A DNA stretch of 64,000 bases. Source: Gymnogyps californianus. Its lineage: Eukaryota > Chordata > Aves > Accipitriformes > Cathartidae. Each line of letters starts with the position of its first letter. The stretch's first letter is position 1. Shown here piece by piece: positions 1-14,003 of the stretch. The notes under the pieces are model-generated. The model ran no database searches and was not told the origin of the DNA. It saw nothing but the letters and a program-made list of their open reading frames with translations. The DNA lies in assembly GCF_018139145.2 (NCBI RefSeq), contig NC_059480.1:12896428-12960427 (forward strand), read 5' to 3'. Made by a program: the position numbers and the translations under genes.

Positions 1-3000
1 CCTTAGACACGTATAGCTTCAGACATTACATTCCATCTCAGCAAATAAATACAGTCTCCTTCTGGTCAGAATCTGATGTGAAGGTTATAGCAGAATACAG
101 TATGTTTTGCATGAATCTTATTAGTCACATATGACGATGAATTTTTCTCTTTTATATAGCTCTCTAGATACTGCAGTTAACAGCTCTTAAAGCGGTCCTT
201 GTCTTTGCTGTGTTCCTTCTTCACTCTTGATTGTTCTTGAATTCTGTAGTTTTACAGACAGTTCTACCTTCAGTGATTGGTAGCTGCTATAAGGAAAAAG
301 TACTTCATCCTTTGTTCAGCACAACAGTAACACATAGGATACATTTTTGTCTGTGTACAGTTCCTTGATACATTAACTGCATTGTACCTGGACTTTCAAG
401 AATTTTGTGAAAATACAGAACATGTCATTTTTATAAAGTAGATTTGTATATATCCATGTTGTTCTTCCCCTTTGCCCTGCTGGTTACCCATCCCATCATG
501 ATCCTCTTTCCCAACTGCTTCTCCTGTTTCTTTCAATTTTCCCCCTCTCAAATCCTTATTGTAGTAGCAGTGCCTCTGGCAATATTTCTCCTGTTGTCTT
601 GCTTTAATAACATCACAACTTCCCTGGAGCGCAGTCTTGCAATGCTGACTTGTGACTAGCTCAGTGTATCAAGGTCACTCAGCCACCCTGCCTACGCCCT
701 TTCCTCCTCGGGGAGATGTAGCATTGTCAAGGACTGGAAATCTGCCACTCACTCTGATTGTGATTTCTGACCCAAACAGACATGCTTTCAGATCAGTGTG
801 TTCTATACGTCACCTACACTGATATATTTTGCAGGCATCGTTTAGGGCTGGCTCCCAAAATCCTATAGTACTCTTTAGAGGAAAGCAGACCCTATTAGAG
901 TGCTGAATGGTTTAGTAATTGGGATTGTCCTTCACTCCAAAAGTTCTTCACAGGTCATGAGAACCGTCAATAATATAAATTTGCTTCATTGAAGCACTGT
1001 TTTATCAGTGATTTTAGGCCCACATGGACTGCTTTTGTAACAGGGTTGAGAGTTCTAATTCTTTTAGGAAGGAATTTGATTTCTAGAAGGGACACTGAAA
1101 TTCTGTTACGTAATGCCACCTCTTTTTTTGAATGGGTGTTAAATGGACAAAGATGTATAATGTTAAATTAATGCTTGTGTGTTTACATGTGTGAAAGATT
1201 TTTATACTGTATGCTTTTGCCTTTTCATCCAGAAACTAGTGCTGTAGGTTGATCCAGCAAGCATTTAAACAATGCCTAATGTTAAAAATGCATAGTTCAG
1301 ATGCATAGCTAGTTCAGATCAGCAAGGACTACCTCAAGTTGAAATGCTTTTCTGAATTTGGTCCAGCAGGGCAGACTGTGGGAGCTGTTTAACTCCTGAT
1401 GTATTCCTAAGAGGTAAAAATGCCTCAGTTGCCCTGAAGTAATTACACCCTCCTCCCCCCTCTTCGTCAAGCCTTGTTATCTGTAAGTGTGGGATATGGC
1501 ATCGTAATGATAGTAGCATGGTACTTGCAATTCTTTAACTCTTGTGGATGGGAGGAGATTTTTAAAAATTGCTAAAGGGTTTTCATTGCAGATCTTCCAT
1601 TGGAAGCCAGTTATTCAAAACTGCAGATACTGTTATGAAGTTGATAAAATCATTTGACCGCACTGATGATTAATTTATCAAGGGCTTAAAGGCATTAAAC
1701 CAGTGACCTGGTAAAAATCATTGGTGTCAGATAAAGGGATGCCTACATTAACAGAGCAGAGGCCTTTTAGCAGCTTTTAGATGAAAAGTATGTGTTAAAA
1801 GAATGGTAAAAATGACAGTGTTTAGAGAACAGGGTAGCCAAAGTAATTTGCAAAGAGAAATAGTGTGATATTTTTGCATACAGATTTTGATTGTTGTACA
1901 TACTAATCTAGGGCCATAGCAACAATGAGAGATGAAAGCTGGAGAAAAATAAATTCCCACCCTCTTTTTTTCTTAAAGAAAATTAAAATTCTTTCTATAT
2001 TATTAAATGCTTGGGCAATAGGAAACACATCTCATCTTGCAGTTTTGGATCCTTGCATCCATCTGAAGCCTCATTTAAGCTATTCCCAGCAAAAGTGCCT
2101 GTCTGAGAACTGTACATTTTAGTAAAGGGGCCTCATTCTGGAATCTATGCATATTCCCTAAGACTATTTGGTGCTTTGCTATTGCTGGTTGTCTCCTGGC
2201 TCATATCTGTTCATAACATATTTATGTAAAGAATTTCTATAAACTCTTCACCATTTAGTCTAGATAGTACTGTTAATACTTAAGTCCTTCTGATTCTTGA
2301 TTAAGTAGAAACTGGGCTTTTGTATGTTAAATTCTGCAATTCAAAAGACATTATGGGAAGATAAACTTTTATTTTTTGAACGTATAAGCTAATCTCTTTT
2401 GCTAAACAGTCCAAGAAACTCATAATTGTGAAACACATCTGCCTCAATACATCAGCATGACTTCTCAAATACTTTGGCATGCAGTATTCTGAACTGGCTT
2501 TTTGAGGAAAGAAGGTAGTCAACTTGCATTTATTTACAGATTGACTGTGTCATAGACTGTACCAGATAGAGTCCGTCAGGGTTATTTGCTCACAGGCAGC
2601 ACGATATCAATGTGACAGTACTGGCTCAGATGTTGAGGCTAATATTATCAAGCTTTGCAGACCTGTGCATCCCAGGAAGAACCATCCCCAGTTCCTCAAC
2701 GCTACCTATTCAGAATGATTTGCGGGGGATTTTGCTCCTCTCCAATGACCATATCTTGTAACTTCCTGTGTATTTTAAGATTGTGATTGTCATAATACTA
2801 CTTCTTCCTTTGCATTTAAAATAGCCTGGGATAATGTAAGTTTTAAGCAGTAATTACTACTATATTAGACATCTTATCTGCTCCAAGGAAAGTTCACACC
2901 AATTAGATTTTAATGATTATATGTAAAATTAAAGCCAGTAGTCTCCATCTAGAAAATGCCTACTGTGATAAGTCTATTATTGCAAGCAGGTAAGAAATAG

Positions 3001-3237
3001 CAATTCACATTTGTGCTGGTTAAATGACAACATCATTTGCCTGAACCTTTGTCCAATTTCTACTATTCAACAATGCTGTAATAGAATATCAAGTCTTGGG
3101 CAACCCATGCAATAAACAACAGAGGCAATTATTGTGGTGCTGCAGTTAATGAATGACCTCACTGGCAAAACAGTCATTACAATTACACATAGTGAGGTTG
3201 TTCTTCTGTTTGTTTGTTTTTTAAACCGTTCCCCCTC

Positions 3238-3253
3238 AAAAAAAAAAAAAAAG
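3238..3253 (+). repeat. Poly-A run, 16 bp
   Basis: Uninterrupted A16 preceded by CCCCCTC. Other runs of 13-15 A or T lie at 7348-7360, 34889-34901, 54417-54431, 54989-55002, 59819-59832 and 60456-60469. Confidence 0.9.
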
Positions 3254-4845
3254 TGCCTTTGGTTTAAGGAAGGAAACAATCATCAGATTGCAGCTGGATT
3301 GTAAATGAAATAGCACAACTCCTTTACCTTCAAACATCACTACTGATTTATGTTTATTAGCAGACAGTGTGCGTCTGCTGATGTCTTCTCTAAAGTATTT
3401 TTAGCCAGTACTTAGCCAGCAAATCTAGAATTTATTTACTAATACAATCTTTCTTGGCGCACTGACACTGAAGATACAGATCCAGGAGTTATTTTGCAAT
3501 GGTAGTATAGGCCTAGTCAGTTCTCTCAGTCTTGTCTTCTCAGTGCTTACCATTTTTTGAGCAGAGCAGCTTGGTGAACAAAAGTGAAGAACTCATTTGA
3601 GCTAAAAACAACCACTTATTTCCTTGCTAGGAGGAAGGTTGTGTTAGTCCAAAAGGCTCTGTAATGAAAGGATACTTTTGCTTAAATATGTATGTATTGC
3701 AGTAGATAATTTTGCATTGTCTTCCTATGAATGGGAAACTGAGTCATTAAGTCCAGTGACATTGCCTAGATTGAAACACAGGGTAGATTTAGCTCCTTTT
3801 TTGTTCATTCACTTATTGAAACCATCCTGTCCCCAAAACACTGTAGAAGTGAGATGCAGAACTCCAAAGAAGTATTAATAGTGTGGAGTATAGAAAAATA
3901 ATTGAGTAACTTCTTCAAATGCCAGTATTGCAGTGTTGTGTTTAATTCACTGGATCCAAGTTAAATAGAAGAGTAGCAGAATTGGGAATATTTGAGGTAA
4001 ACATCTTTTTTTTTATTGTGCTTGAGTGAAACTGCCTTTTCTAAACTTTTCAGTGTATACTTTTGTATATAATATGTGCCTTTAATGTTTCAAAATGAGT
4101 TTAGTTAGAAACGTGAATTTATAGAACCTAAAAGTTTATATTGAATAGGGATACTGTAGCTGGCACAGATAAGCGGGGGTTTTTGAGACAGTTTTTGCCT
4201 ATGAAACATTGAAACTGACTTTCTGTCCTCATTCAAAATATGACTTTTTTTTCTTGTGTAGCTCTACTTACCCATAAAGTTATTTTTGTTGTTGAGGCTG
4301 AGCAAAGTAAAAGTGTAACCAGATACATTAATTACTGAAAAGAGGAAAAATATTTTAAAATTATACCTTTATTATTAAAATAAAAGCTGGTGACTTTTTT
4401 TAAACCCAGGAGTCCTTTAATATAAAGTCCCCATTATGTAAGTTCTCTCCTGTACTATCCTGGTAAAAGATTGTCCTGCTTATTATGTGACAGGCTCTCT
4501 TACTAGACAATAACCTGCCATCTGTGTGTTGCCTCTACATGAGGTTTTGTGTAATATGTTCTTTCAGAGAACACTGCAATTGGAGCTTGGGTTACAGTTT
4601 ACCATGGTAATCCTTCAAAGGAACCTACTGTCAGGAGGATATGTGGTTTATGTTTGTGGTTCTGTTTTTTTAAAAAAACTGACTATTTTGAAATGTTCGC
4701 GTTTCTCACTGACGTGCTGAACAAGCACTATTCTAGGCTTAGTTTTAGAAGGAAAAATTGCCATTCCATATTCCTTTAATGTACAATAGAAGTGAGAGAA
4801 TGATAATTCATTCAGAATCTCTTCCAAACACCTGGTTAAATTTGA

Positions 4846-4880
4846 CTCTCTTCTTTCCTTTTTTTTTTTTCCCTTCCCTT
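4846..4880 (+). repeat. 35-nt homopyrimidine tract with T12
   Basis: Pure pyrimidine, including an uninterrupted T12 at 4859-4870. A19 follows about 100 bp downstream. Confidence 0.8.
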
Positions 4881-4982
4881 ATGATTCAAGGTGAGCTTTA
4901 AAAACTTCTGTCAGTCTGCATCTAAAGTAGAATCTGAAGAGTAAGAGATTTCCCACAGTATACTAGAGTATTTGTAGGCCCT

Positions 4983-5001
4983 AAAAAAAAAAAAAAAAAA
5001 A
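4983..5001 (+). repeat. Poly-A run, 19 bp
   Basis: The longest pure A run in the window. No processed-pseudogene or SINE body is recognisable upstream. Confidence 0.92.
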
Positions 5002-8000
5002 GTAAACCAAAAGGGGAAACAACCACGTAAGACAGTTTAACTTTCTATAAAAATTGCCATGTAAACATTTTTTTAAGATCCTAAATTAGCCAAGTACTGA
5101 TTGTTCTTTAACATATTGTGTAGTAAAATACTTTTGTTTGTTCCCTTGAACCATCTTTTTATATTGTGCCTTTTGAAAAGAAATGCATTAGCATTTATTA
5201 ATAGTAGTTGTCACAGAAAAACTCTCATTGAGCTATCACCTCTTGTCGTAGAGTAAATCTGGAACAGAATGTTATAGGAAGGATTTTGTGTTGTCTGTAT
5301 CTGGTTTTGCATGGTTGTTCTCCTTTAGCTATCTGCCACAAATGGTTTAAAGTTAAATTCAAAGAATTCCATCCCCATATTCTTAAATTAATATCTTCAG
5401 TGTATATTTTAGTTTCCTACAGTTTTATAAGTTCCACTAGTTTTCACTTATTACCTTATCGTTGTGTTTCTGCACAATTTATTACAGAGAAGTGCATGTT
5501 GATGTCAGGACTTATGACTTGTAACTCCAGAGTTTTAGAGCTCCTTGAATGAGGCACCAGATGCACAAGAAAGATAACCCTGTTACCCAGAGACACCCCG
5601 GGATTCTTCCTCTGCCTTTTACACACCACCTTCTCTGCATTAATGGTTTAGATTCAATTTGTTCAGGTTGAAGCTGAGCACAGGGAGTCAATTTTTATTT
5701 GCCTTGAGGGTTTTGTTAAAAATGTGGCAGAAATTATTTAACAATTAGGGCAGACTGAATTAAGGTTGCAAAATTTATTTCATTAAAAAAAAAAGTTCCA
5801 GTGGTATTAGACAAGGAATGTCAATAAAAGATTGACTCACTTGTGCAAATAGCATAGCTGCTTTTAACCATGCAGATAAAATCCCAATAACTCGAAGGAC
5901 AACTTTAATATATTATGGCATATATTAATTGTAATCAAGCATACTTGAGATAGTAGTTCAGCAGCAAGGTACCTTGTTCTGCAATACTGCTTTCATTTAC
6001 TCCTCTTCACCTCATGAAGGATGCATGCTTCTGTAAAATCACCTACGTTGCTGTGGCAGGGCTGGCTTTGCGGTAAGTCTGTCCGTTGTGGTGGTAGGGG
6101 CCATTTTTTTTGGTCAGAGGACTGGACAGGATCATGGGATACAGGGATTCACTTTCCAGCTTGGCTTCCTTATTTCAGTGTGGACATGCATAGGAGACAC
6201 TGTTATGGGCTGCTGAAAATGGAGCACTTCTGCGAATGTGGATCCTTAGCTTACGTGATTAAGTGAGAGCTGAGCTCTTCAGAATTTGACCTTTGGGATT
6301 TTCTGCCTTCTTGGTTCTACAGATGAGCAACATTTTCAGCATTTCTCTCTGGGTCTCTTCTCCATGTTGGTGGTGATTTCCTGCAAGGCAGGCCTGTCTC
6401 TTGCTACTTTTGTACTAATATGCTCCAAATATTGGAGTATCTTTGATCGCAAGTGGGGCCCCTAGGCAGTCTCTTAGTGCAAATAATAAATGGTAAAGCT
6501 CACTGGCAGCAGAATGCTGGGCTCAAAATACTTCCAGTCCAGCATCACTGAAGTGCATTTTTAAGTTATTCCTGAATTGCATTTGCCTTGGAAGTAAAGC
6601 TTTGTTACTTCAAGAATATGTGCTTCATATAATTTTTAATGGGAAAAGACCTGAGACAAAGGAGACTGCTGGATGTAGCATTTCCAGTTTCTCCTTTCAC
6701 TACACGCTGTTGTCTAAACTTAGCAATTACTTTAAATAGCACTTGGTTGCAATCTCTTCCTCGTCTGTCTGTCTGTCTTTTTTAAGATCTGAATGATTTG
6801 CGAAAAATTCTTGCAATTTATGACAGCCACCTGCTCTCTTGGTCATAGATTAATAACACCTGACCAAGCATGAAAACATGCTGAGGCCATCTGCCTCTCC
6901 CCATACCGGGGGGCATTGCAGTGTTGTCTTATTAACTCCACAGCACAGCATCCCATTCAGAACCATATTACCAGTTCTGTGCAACCCAGCTCATTTGAAA
7001 GAGTGTGGCATCTGTTCACCCAGGACCTTGGCAAACAATGGTTTTATCTGGACTTCTTTTGCCATAGTGCTGCAAAGTCCTCTGTGTGTGCGTTTTTTAA
7101 AAGGAGAGTTTATTGTTAGTTAATATTCCATAGAGATTCTTATTGAACCTCTTTGAATGAACCTCAGGGACGCTGCCTGCATCTGTCTGACCATGTCTCA
7201 CAGGACTGTCTCTGGATTATATGTTATTGCTTAATTCTGCAAAGTGCTAAAATATGTTTTCAACTTTAAGCACAAAAATGCACCTACTGACATAAGTACC
7301 AGGATGGAACAAAAATGATCACTAAATTAAATTTTTATTGTTATTTCAAAAAAAAAAAAAGAAGAAAAATCTTTCTTGGAGCCCAAATTCCACTAAGATA
7401 CCTGTGACAAGCGAACTGTATGAACAAGTGGTGGGTTATATCCACACAGAAGATATTGCTTAAAATAGTAATGATAATTAGTAGCTTCAGGAGCCATTAG
7501 CCTGTACTGTATTTATATAATACTCAGCTATATAATTAAATGATCTTATTTTCAGTTAGGTCCTTTCTTTTTCCACAATTATCTGTTCAGATCTTGCAAT
7601 TCAGTCTGTGAAGCTTGACACTTGCTTTTGCATTGCAGTCAACCAAGGCTTAAGCCTTTATCCTACAGTTAGATCGGCATGTGCAGAACAGCTTATAGCA
7701 TTAGTCCAAAAGTTTAAGCTCCTTGGGCCAGAGGCCCCTACCAAAGTACCCTGTTGTTTCTAGACCAGATCTTGACTGTGATCTTGTGTGCTATGACAAT
7801 GCTAATGAAAGATACAAGCTCTGTGTTCTATAAAGCTATTCCAAATCTGAGTAGAAAACAAGCAAACAGATAAATTAGTTTGCAGGAACTGTTGTAAATA
7901 ATGAAGGATGTAAGTAAAAGTCAGATTCTATGGACATTAAAGTTGAACTATGATGTTGAAAGAACCCATCTACTATTTTGAAATGAAGTAGATGCCTGCC

Positions 8001-8535
8001 CTTTTTCAGAAGACTGTAGCCCCCCCATTTTTTCCCTCATGTCAATACTGAAATTCCTTTTTGATGAAAAGAAATATATAACTTCTTTTAAATGAAAACA
8101 CAAATTACAGTAATTCAGTGGGAGTTAGAAGGACATATGCTGAAGTTTCCTTATCTGTCCAGTATAGTTTGTAGATACTTAGAGGGATCGTGAAGGGCTT
8201 TGCTAGTCTTTCCCACTGTGCACCTCATCTTTTCAAATTGTTGCTGTTTGGAACTTAATGCTCAAACTTGTGGACAAACGAACATCTGGACACAAGCACT
8301 GTATGTGGTTGTATCCCACGTTGACTACTTGCATCCAAAGGTTTTGCTGCTGTTCTTTAAATGCTAGGAAGGGAGGAAAATATTTTGGTGGGAGAAAATG
8401 GAATATTTTACTTGACTTAAAATGATTGTTTGACTTTTTTATTTGTGGAAACAAAATTAGAAAGCACTCATATTCCTCTGCAACAAACCTTCTGATCAGA
8501 GGCAAAGCAAAACAAAAAAGAAAACTGTTATTCAT

Positions 8536-8600
8536 TGTACTGGTTTTGTCTGGGATAGACTCCAAATTAATAATATTATGATAGTAGCATAGCTGAAGTG
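8536..8600 (+). mobile_element. 5' end remnant of a related retroviral LTR
   Basis: The first 24 bases from the TG at 8536 match the minus-strand start of the LTR ending at 14719 at 22 of 24 positions. A second block of similarity (ATAGTAGC followed by TAG) follows about 20 bases later. Similarity fades after about 65 bp, so this is a truncated or strongly diverged copy, or another subfamily, in the opposite orientation to the 14-kb LTR. A TATA-like CTATATAAG lies just downstream near 8601. No partner end or target duplication was found. Confidence 0.55.
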
Positions 8601-9974
8601 TCTATATAAGAGGAAAAGTCAGTAAAGAAGTGTTGGTGGCATATTCATGTGTCTACTCTTATTTACACTTGTCATACAGCTTCTTTTATAGTCAGTGGAG
8701 AAAAGAGATGATTCACTTATAAGGAACTTCATTTGGGGGAAAAGAAGGTGATTGAAAAGAAAGAAGTGCAATTACAAATAATATGAGTTTAAGTCCATTT
8801 TTATACACATGCCATTGTTCAATTTAGAATGTGATATAAAAAAAAATATTTTCACCCCATCCTAAGTAAGCATTTTGTACTGAAAATTTGCAAAATATAA
8901 TTCTTTTGATGATGTATTTTATTTAATTATAAAAAATTAAACTGGTTGCTTATAAGGTTTATATTGTGCACTGTGTTTTTATGCTTTGATAAATATTCTT
9001 GTGATATTTAGTCCCATTTATGTGATAGCTTTTCCAAACATGTGAGTCATTCTGAAATGTTTATGTTCTAGAAAGATAGGAATTGCTCTCCCTTTGGAAA
9101 AGAGAATCAAAACATTGATTAGTTTGTGAAGGTAAGAATGATCTTATCCAGCGTATCCTGCCAAAATAGTTTTCAAATCTAAGGAATTCATTCTTATTCA
9201 AGAATGGAAATGAAAAATGTATGGAAATGATTTTGCTGTCACCCATTTTCTGCTGGCTTCTTCTCATGAGTGTCCCCCTCAGTGTCCCTCCCCAGGCTGG
9301 GATCTCATTTCACAACCAAAGAAAGGCAGCAACCTGGTTCAGATTGATCCCAGTTTTTATAATCTCTTGTGTATCTTATTGTTTCTTTCTTAACTTTCAT
9401 AACAACAACAAAAAAATCATACAGGTCAAAAAATAGGTTAAATGCATGGCAGAACTGGCTGAAGGTTGGTCTGATGAAATAGATTTCTGCTGGGAATAGG
9501 ACCCTAATGAAATTTGAATCTCTGAAAAAAGGTAATTAATTAGCAAATTTGACTTTACTTTTACATTCTGAGAAAAATTAAAATGTTCTTTTTTTCCTCA
9601 GAATGGAACATTGAAATTACAGTGGAAATATTGTAACTTTAATGAAATAAGTGATTGGCTTACAGTACTGATTCTTTATTATTTTTATAATTTGGGATTA
9701 AACAGTATTTCAAAGTCTCAGAAGTTTTCACTGAATGAAAATTATTGGTGGCTTTTTTCTTTTATGAACACAGCTAATGCAGATAAAAAGCTAGGTAGCT
9801 AGAAAAAAATATTATTGTAGTATGCTCACTGTTCATATATATTAAGCTACATTTCTCCCTCTGTCCTAACGAACTCTCTAGTCTCTTTCTATGTGAAAAA
9901 GTTAAAAGGATATATAATTCATATTCTTAATCAAACAGTGTTGCAGAGTAGGGAGGATATAGGACTAAGAGTTT

Positions 9975-10070
9975 TGTTAACTCTGAGTCCTGTGTTGGCC
10001 CTGCCACTGACCAAGAATTACGGAGGAATAGTTCTGTTGCTTCCAATAGACGCAGTTGTTCCTTTTCTCT
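9975..10070 (+). mobile_element. Possible MIR-like SINE relic
   Basis: The stretch around 9984-10011 (GAGTCCTGTG, then CCCTGCCACTGACC) resembles the core of MIR-type amniote SINEs, where the consensus reads like AGTCCTGGCTCTGCCACTGAC. Similarity beyond this core is weak. This is recognition by eye of about 30 bases and could be chance. Confidence 0.35.
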
Positions 10071-12160
10071 CCTAACTCTGACTTCTGCTCCTCTCTTTTT
10101 CATTCTGCTTTATGGACTACTCCTTCATCTTAAACAGATGACAGCTGTATTTGACAGCAAAATGCTTATTTAGCAGTCCATGAGACCATGTAGGTTTTAG
10201 ATTTGCTTTCAAACTTCTTACATTTGACTCTGGGGCTAGTAAAACCATAAGTAGAAATTAGATTTAGTTTTGAGTAACTTTTAGCTGCCTTGCAACACTT
10301 AAAGATTATTTTATCCCCTACGCAGGTTAAAATATTCTCATTTGAAATAATTTTCACTCTTTGGCAGATCACAGGGAAAGCTGCTTGTTGAGTCTCAAAC
10401 TGCTCTCATTCTCTGGCTGAGAGGAGCTATTTACCACACCTCCTTCAAGGTGGGAATTAGGTTTACAGCCTCAGTCTTCCTAGTATCTCTACAAACATAC
10501 ACTGAATGGCTAGCTTTTGTTGTCATGATCAGTCAAACACCATGAACATTTCTTTTTATAGGCTTGCAGGATGCAGATACTTTTATTCATTTCAGAGGGT
10601 CTTTGGATTTGGCCTTTATTTGGAGAATATTCTACAACTTTGACTTGCTAACTATATAGATTGTCTTTTATGCTTGGTTTTTGATTATTGTGGTTTACTG
10701 AAATCAAGGCTTTTAAATTAGAAAACCATACTTGATGAAAGCAGTTATGCAAAGGAACCCATGAAAATGTCAAGTCTTCTCTGCTTAGAGGCTTGTATTT
10801 CACAAATGAGCTCTAGTGTGTTGACATTTCAGTCTAGGATCTCACTGGCTACCCTTGGGTGAGTCTGCAGGCATCTACAAGCTTTCTGCATATCCCCCAA
10901 ACACATAGCGTGTCAGATCCATCAGACTTCAGTTCTTGGTCTGTCTTCGTGGCCCACATGTTTTTTTTATCAGTGCAAACTCACTACAAATCTTTAGCCT
11001 CTAGTTTATTTACTTTTGAACCAATACTGCTTTGCAGTCTTTTCTCTGTGTATAGGAGCCTGTTTTGCAACTAGGTGAAGACCTTGTATTCTTTTACTTT
11101 AAAACGAATGCTCTTCCAGTCTAATTTCATATGCTTTCTTGTTGCTGAACTGTAGTCAGTTGACAATTCCCTGTAGTTTCCCATTACAAGGTTTTTCTAC
11201 ATAGAAAGAAGCTCTCTGCTTTTTTTTACAGCAGTATTTTCCACAGAGATCTGTCATCCCCTAAAACTATCTCAGTGTTGACCAATGTTATGATACACAT
11301 ATTGTGATTTTTGTTTTGCTCTCCCTACCCATGGCCTTTTCAAGAATGTTCTTGTTTGTATAACCAGAACTTAACCTTAACCATCAATTTGGCACTGTTT
11401 ACCTATTGTGCTCCTACATGCAATGTGTTAAGGTGACACAAAAATAGGTGTGCATAATAATAAAGGGATAGTTCATCTAGAATTCGATGTAAAGAATGCT
11501 TTAATTACTGTAGTTAGTGTAGAATTACTATAAGAATAAAATGTTTGAAAGAATGAAAGATATATGCTTACTCTAGAAAGTATATGATGTTGAATTAATA
11601 CTTGAATCAATTAACAAGTATTATATAATCTCAGCCTCAGGGTCAGAATCTGGTATTCCTAATAACACTGATTATGAGCTGCCTTTAGGGAAACTGTAGA
11701 ATGAACTACTATTCACTGTAAGGAAGAATTGCAGAGCATTTCTCCAAGTTAGTAAATGTAAGCTAGAATTGCACGTGTATTAATCTGACATACAATTATA
11801 TTGTTTTAGGGAAATCTGTCTATCTTGCAGTTTATAGATGGATGAGAAGGCCAGCAAAGCACTCAGCAGACTATCTGCCATTTTCTGAATGGTTGCCAAT
11901 AATTATGTCTCTCTTCTGAAATGATCTACAAGTAATTCAAATTGATGAGAACGTGAGATGTGCCAAATGATTTGGCAAAATATCAGGTATCTCTGAACAT
12001 GGCAGTTCCTGCTGACCTGCTACATAAAATGACATCATGTGGTGTGACTGACACTGCATAACATTAAGCAGCATGTAGGAAATTGGAAAATACAGTGTTT
12101 TCAAGGCCATGGTAGTGAGGAAAAATACATTTTTGACAGATGTCTACTTAAAAAGAAATC

Positions 12161-12475
12161 TTGCTGTTTGTGAAATGTCTTTTTGGTCTAGTATTGGAGG
12201 ACAGAGAATGGATTTTATGTCTGGATATTAGCCTTGGCTCTGATCAGCTAAAAGATGCTGTTGAAGACATTGGGAAAGGTGGTAAATTGTGGGGTAAACA
12301 GTTTGGTCTACTTAAGGTCTGTTTTCTTCTGGATAGAGAGGGAGAAGGAAGTGAAATTTCCCTTAATAGACTGAATCAAAAGCTTAAAGAAAAACGTAAT
12401 GACATTAGCTATTATCAGAGACTGGGATTCTCTTCTGGATTCAGAGTTTCATGCTTTAAATCTAAACAATAAGTT
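12161..12475 (+). other. Charged open frame of unknown status (103 codons)
   Basis: Starting from a TTG codon, the frame encodes a Lys/Glu/Asp/Gly-rich stretch (DQLKDAVEDIGKGG, then LNRLNQKLKEKRND), unlike the Phe/Leu/Ser-rich frames found elsewhere. The plus strand here is purine-rich, which alone produces such residues. No family or splice sites were recognised. It could be an eroded retrocopy or chance. Confidence 0.12.
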
Positions 12476-13998
12476 CCAAGCAATGAGATCTAAATATCCT
12501 TTCTCTCGTTTGTTAGTACCTTGCCCCATGCACTGATCTCACTGATGTGAACCAAGCTGCTCTTGGAGCAAGGGGACGAAGGGTGAGGCAAAGGCTCACC
12601 TGTGAAAACAGGCTGATGGAGATGCTTTACCAGCTTCCCAAAATGCCCTAAGAAATGGTTAATCTTTTTCACGTTTTCATTCTTATTGTGGTTAGAGTAA
12701 AGAAAAGGGTCGAGTAGAAGCTGCAAAACTAACAGGATCTTACAGACAGGTTCAGACTAAAAGCCTGTGGAAATGGATGGAAATCTTTGACCTAAAGCTT
12801 ATGAAGTCGGCTTAAACTTTTAAGACAAATAGCCTTGTCCTACAAGGAACTAAAATGATTGAGTATAGTATTCATATACTACTGCTAATGTAATTTGTGT
12901 TTCTAATAACTTTGATTTTTCAGTAGTGCAGAGAAACACATTTTTTTGGTGTGGTGGGAGTTTTTTGTATTTTTTGTTTTTGTTGGAGCAAAACCCTGAG
13001 CAAGTTGCAAGTACTACAGGAGGAATTCAGGAAGCATTAGTTCAGAAACAGTCACAATTGTCTCTTCTACATTTGTTTGAGGGCTATAGTAATTTACAAG
13101 CCAGTGATATTTCACTTTGACTTCAGTGCTGATTCAGCTGCCCTTCTTGAGAAGCAAGACTGTAGCCAAGCCTCTCTCCAGTGCTTACCTGGCTTTTTCA
13201 GTACTTACATAGGTATCCTGCTGAATTTTGTGTGTTACAACTTGAGGTCTGAGTAGACCACCAAATGAAAGGGAAATTGTACCTTGTTCTTATTCCCTAG
13301 GAAGGGAGTATAGTCTACGTTTCAGTTCAGCTCAGGGAGATTAGACTGTTGCACAAGAGATTCCTGAGGGGAAAGGCAGCAGTTGAAAGAGTATAAATGA
13401 GGCGGGAAGGGATACTGTCATCTACATCAAAAAAATGCCCTACACTGACAGTGATAACAGAATTGAACTATGTGATACCAGTTCACTGGTATTATCCACC
13501 TCTCATTTCTCTTATTGGATACCCTGGCTAGAAGCACTACCATAACTATAACACCATCTGAACCATGTCATACACCTACTTAGACTAACACAGGCCTATA
13601 CTTGAGCATAGGCTTTCTCATCACTTACCCTTGTGTAGCATAAATTTTTCCACTCTTGTTTTTTGCTAACAGTTGCAGCTCTGGGAATCTTTTTGCTGAT
13701 ATATAGGATGTATAGGTTGTTATTATTAGCTTAGTAAAATGAAATGGCTATGGATATTAAATCTTTGATATAAAAACATGATGAGGTGGCAGGAAGCTAG
13801 GACGGCTACACTGTTTTACCAGAAATATATATTCTGATAAGGCCTCTCATGCATTCACCATGTGCGTGTCCAGGCTGATGAGGATTAAAGCATAGGTAGC
13901 ATAGTATTCATGCTATAGAAGATTATAGCTCCCCACTTCAAGAGGAGAGACAGAACTATCAGTCATGATCTGTTGTCCTCTTCAGTGCAGAAGAGTGA

Positions 13999-14003
13999 CC
14001 AGT
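13999..14003 (+). repeat. Left target-site duplication of the solo LTR
   Basis: CCAGT immediately precedes the LTR terminal TG and is repeated exactly after the terminal CA at 14720-14724. It marks the original 5-bp insertion site. Confidence 0.85.

Larger units (their letters stand above)
1..8535. other. Noncoding unique DNA, no gene recognised
   Basis: Only short chance frames (up to about 110 codons, 8233-8565 minus) and homopolymers (A16 at 3238, T12 at 4859, A19 at 4983, A13 at 7348) are seen. No CR1, LTR or RNA gene was recognised. AT-rich throughout. Probably intergenic or intronic. Confidence 0.7.
8601..13998. other. Noncoding unique DNA between the two LTR-derived pieces
   Basis: Very AT-rich at 8820-8960. 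It holds the possible MIR-like relic near 9975 and the charged frame at 12161. Nothing here matches the internal (gag/pol) region of a retrovirus, so the LTR pieces at 8536 and 14004 are not the two ends of one provirus. Their opposite orientation supports this. Confidence 0.65.

Noticed and set aside
741..790. Possible MIR core (TCTGCCACTCAC)
   Set aside because: Only about 12 bases resemble the core and flanks do not continue the consensus.
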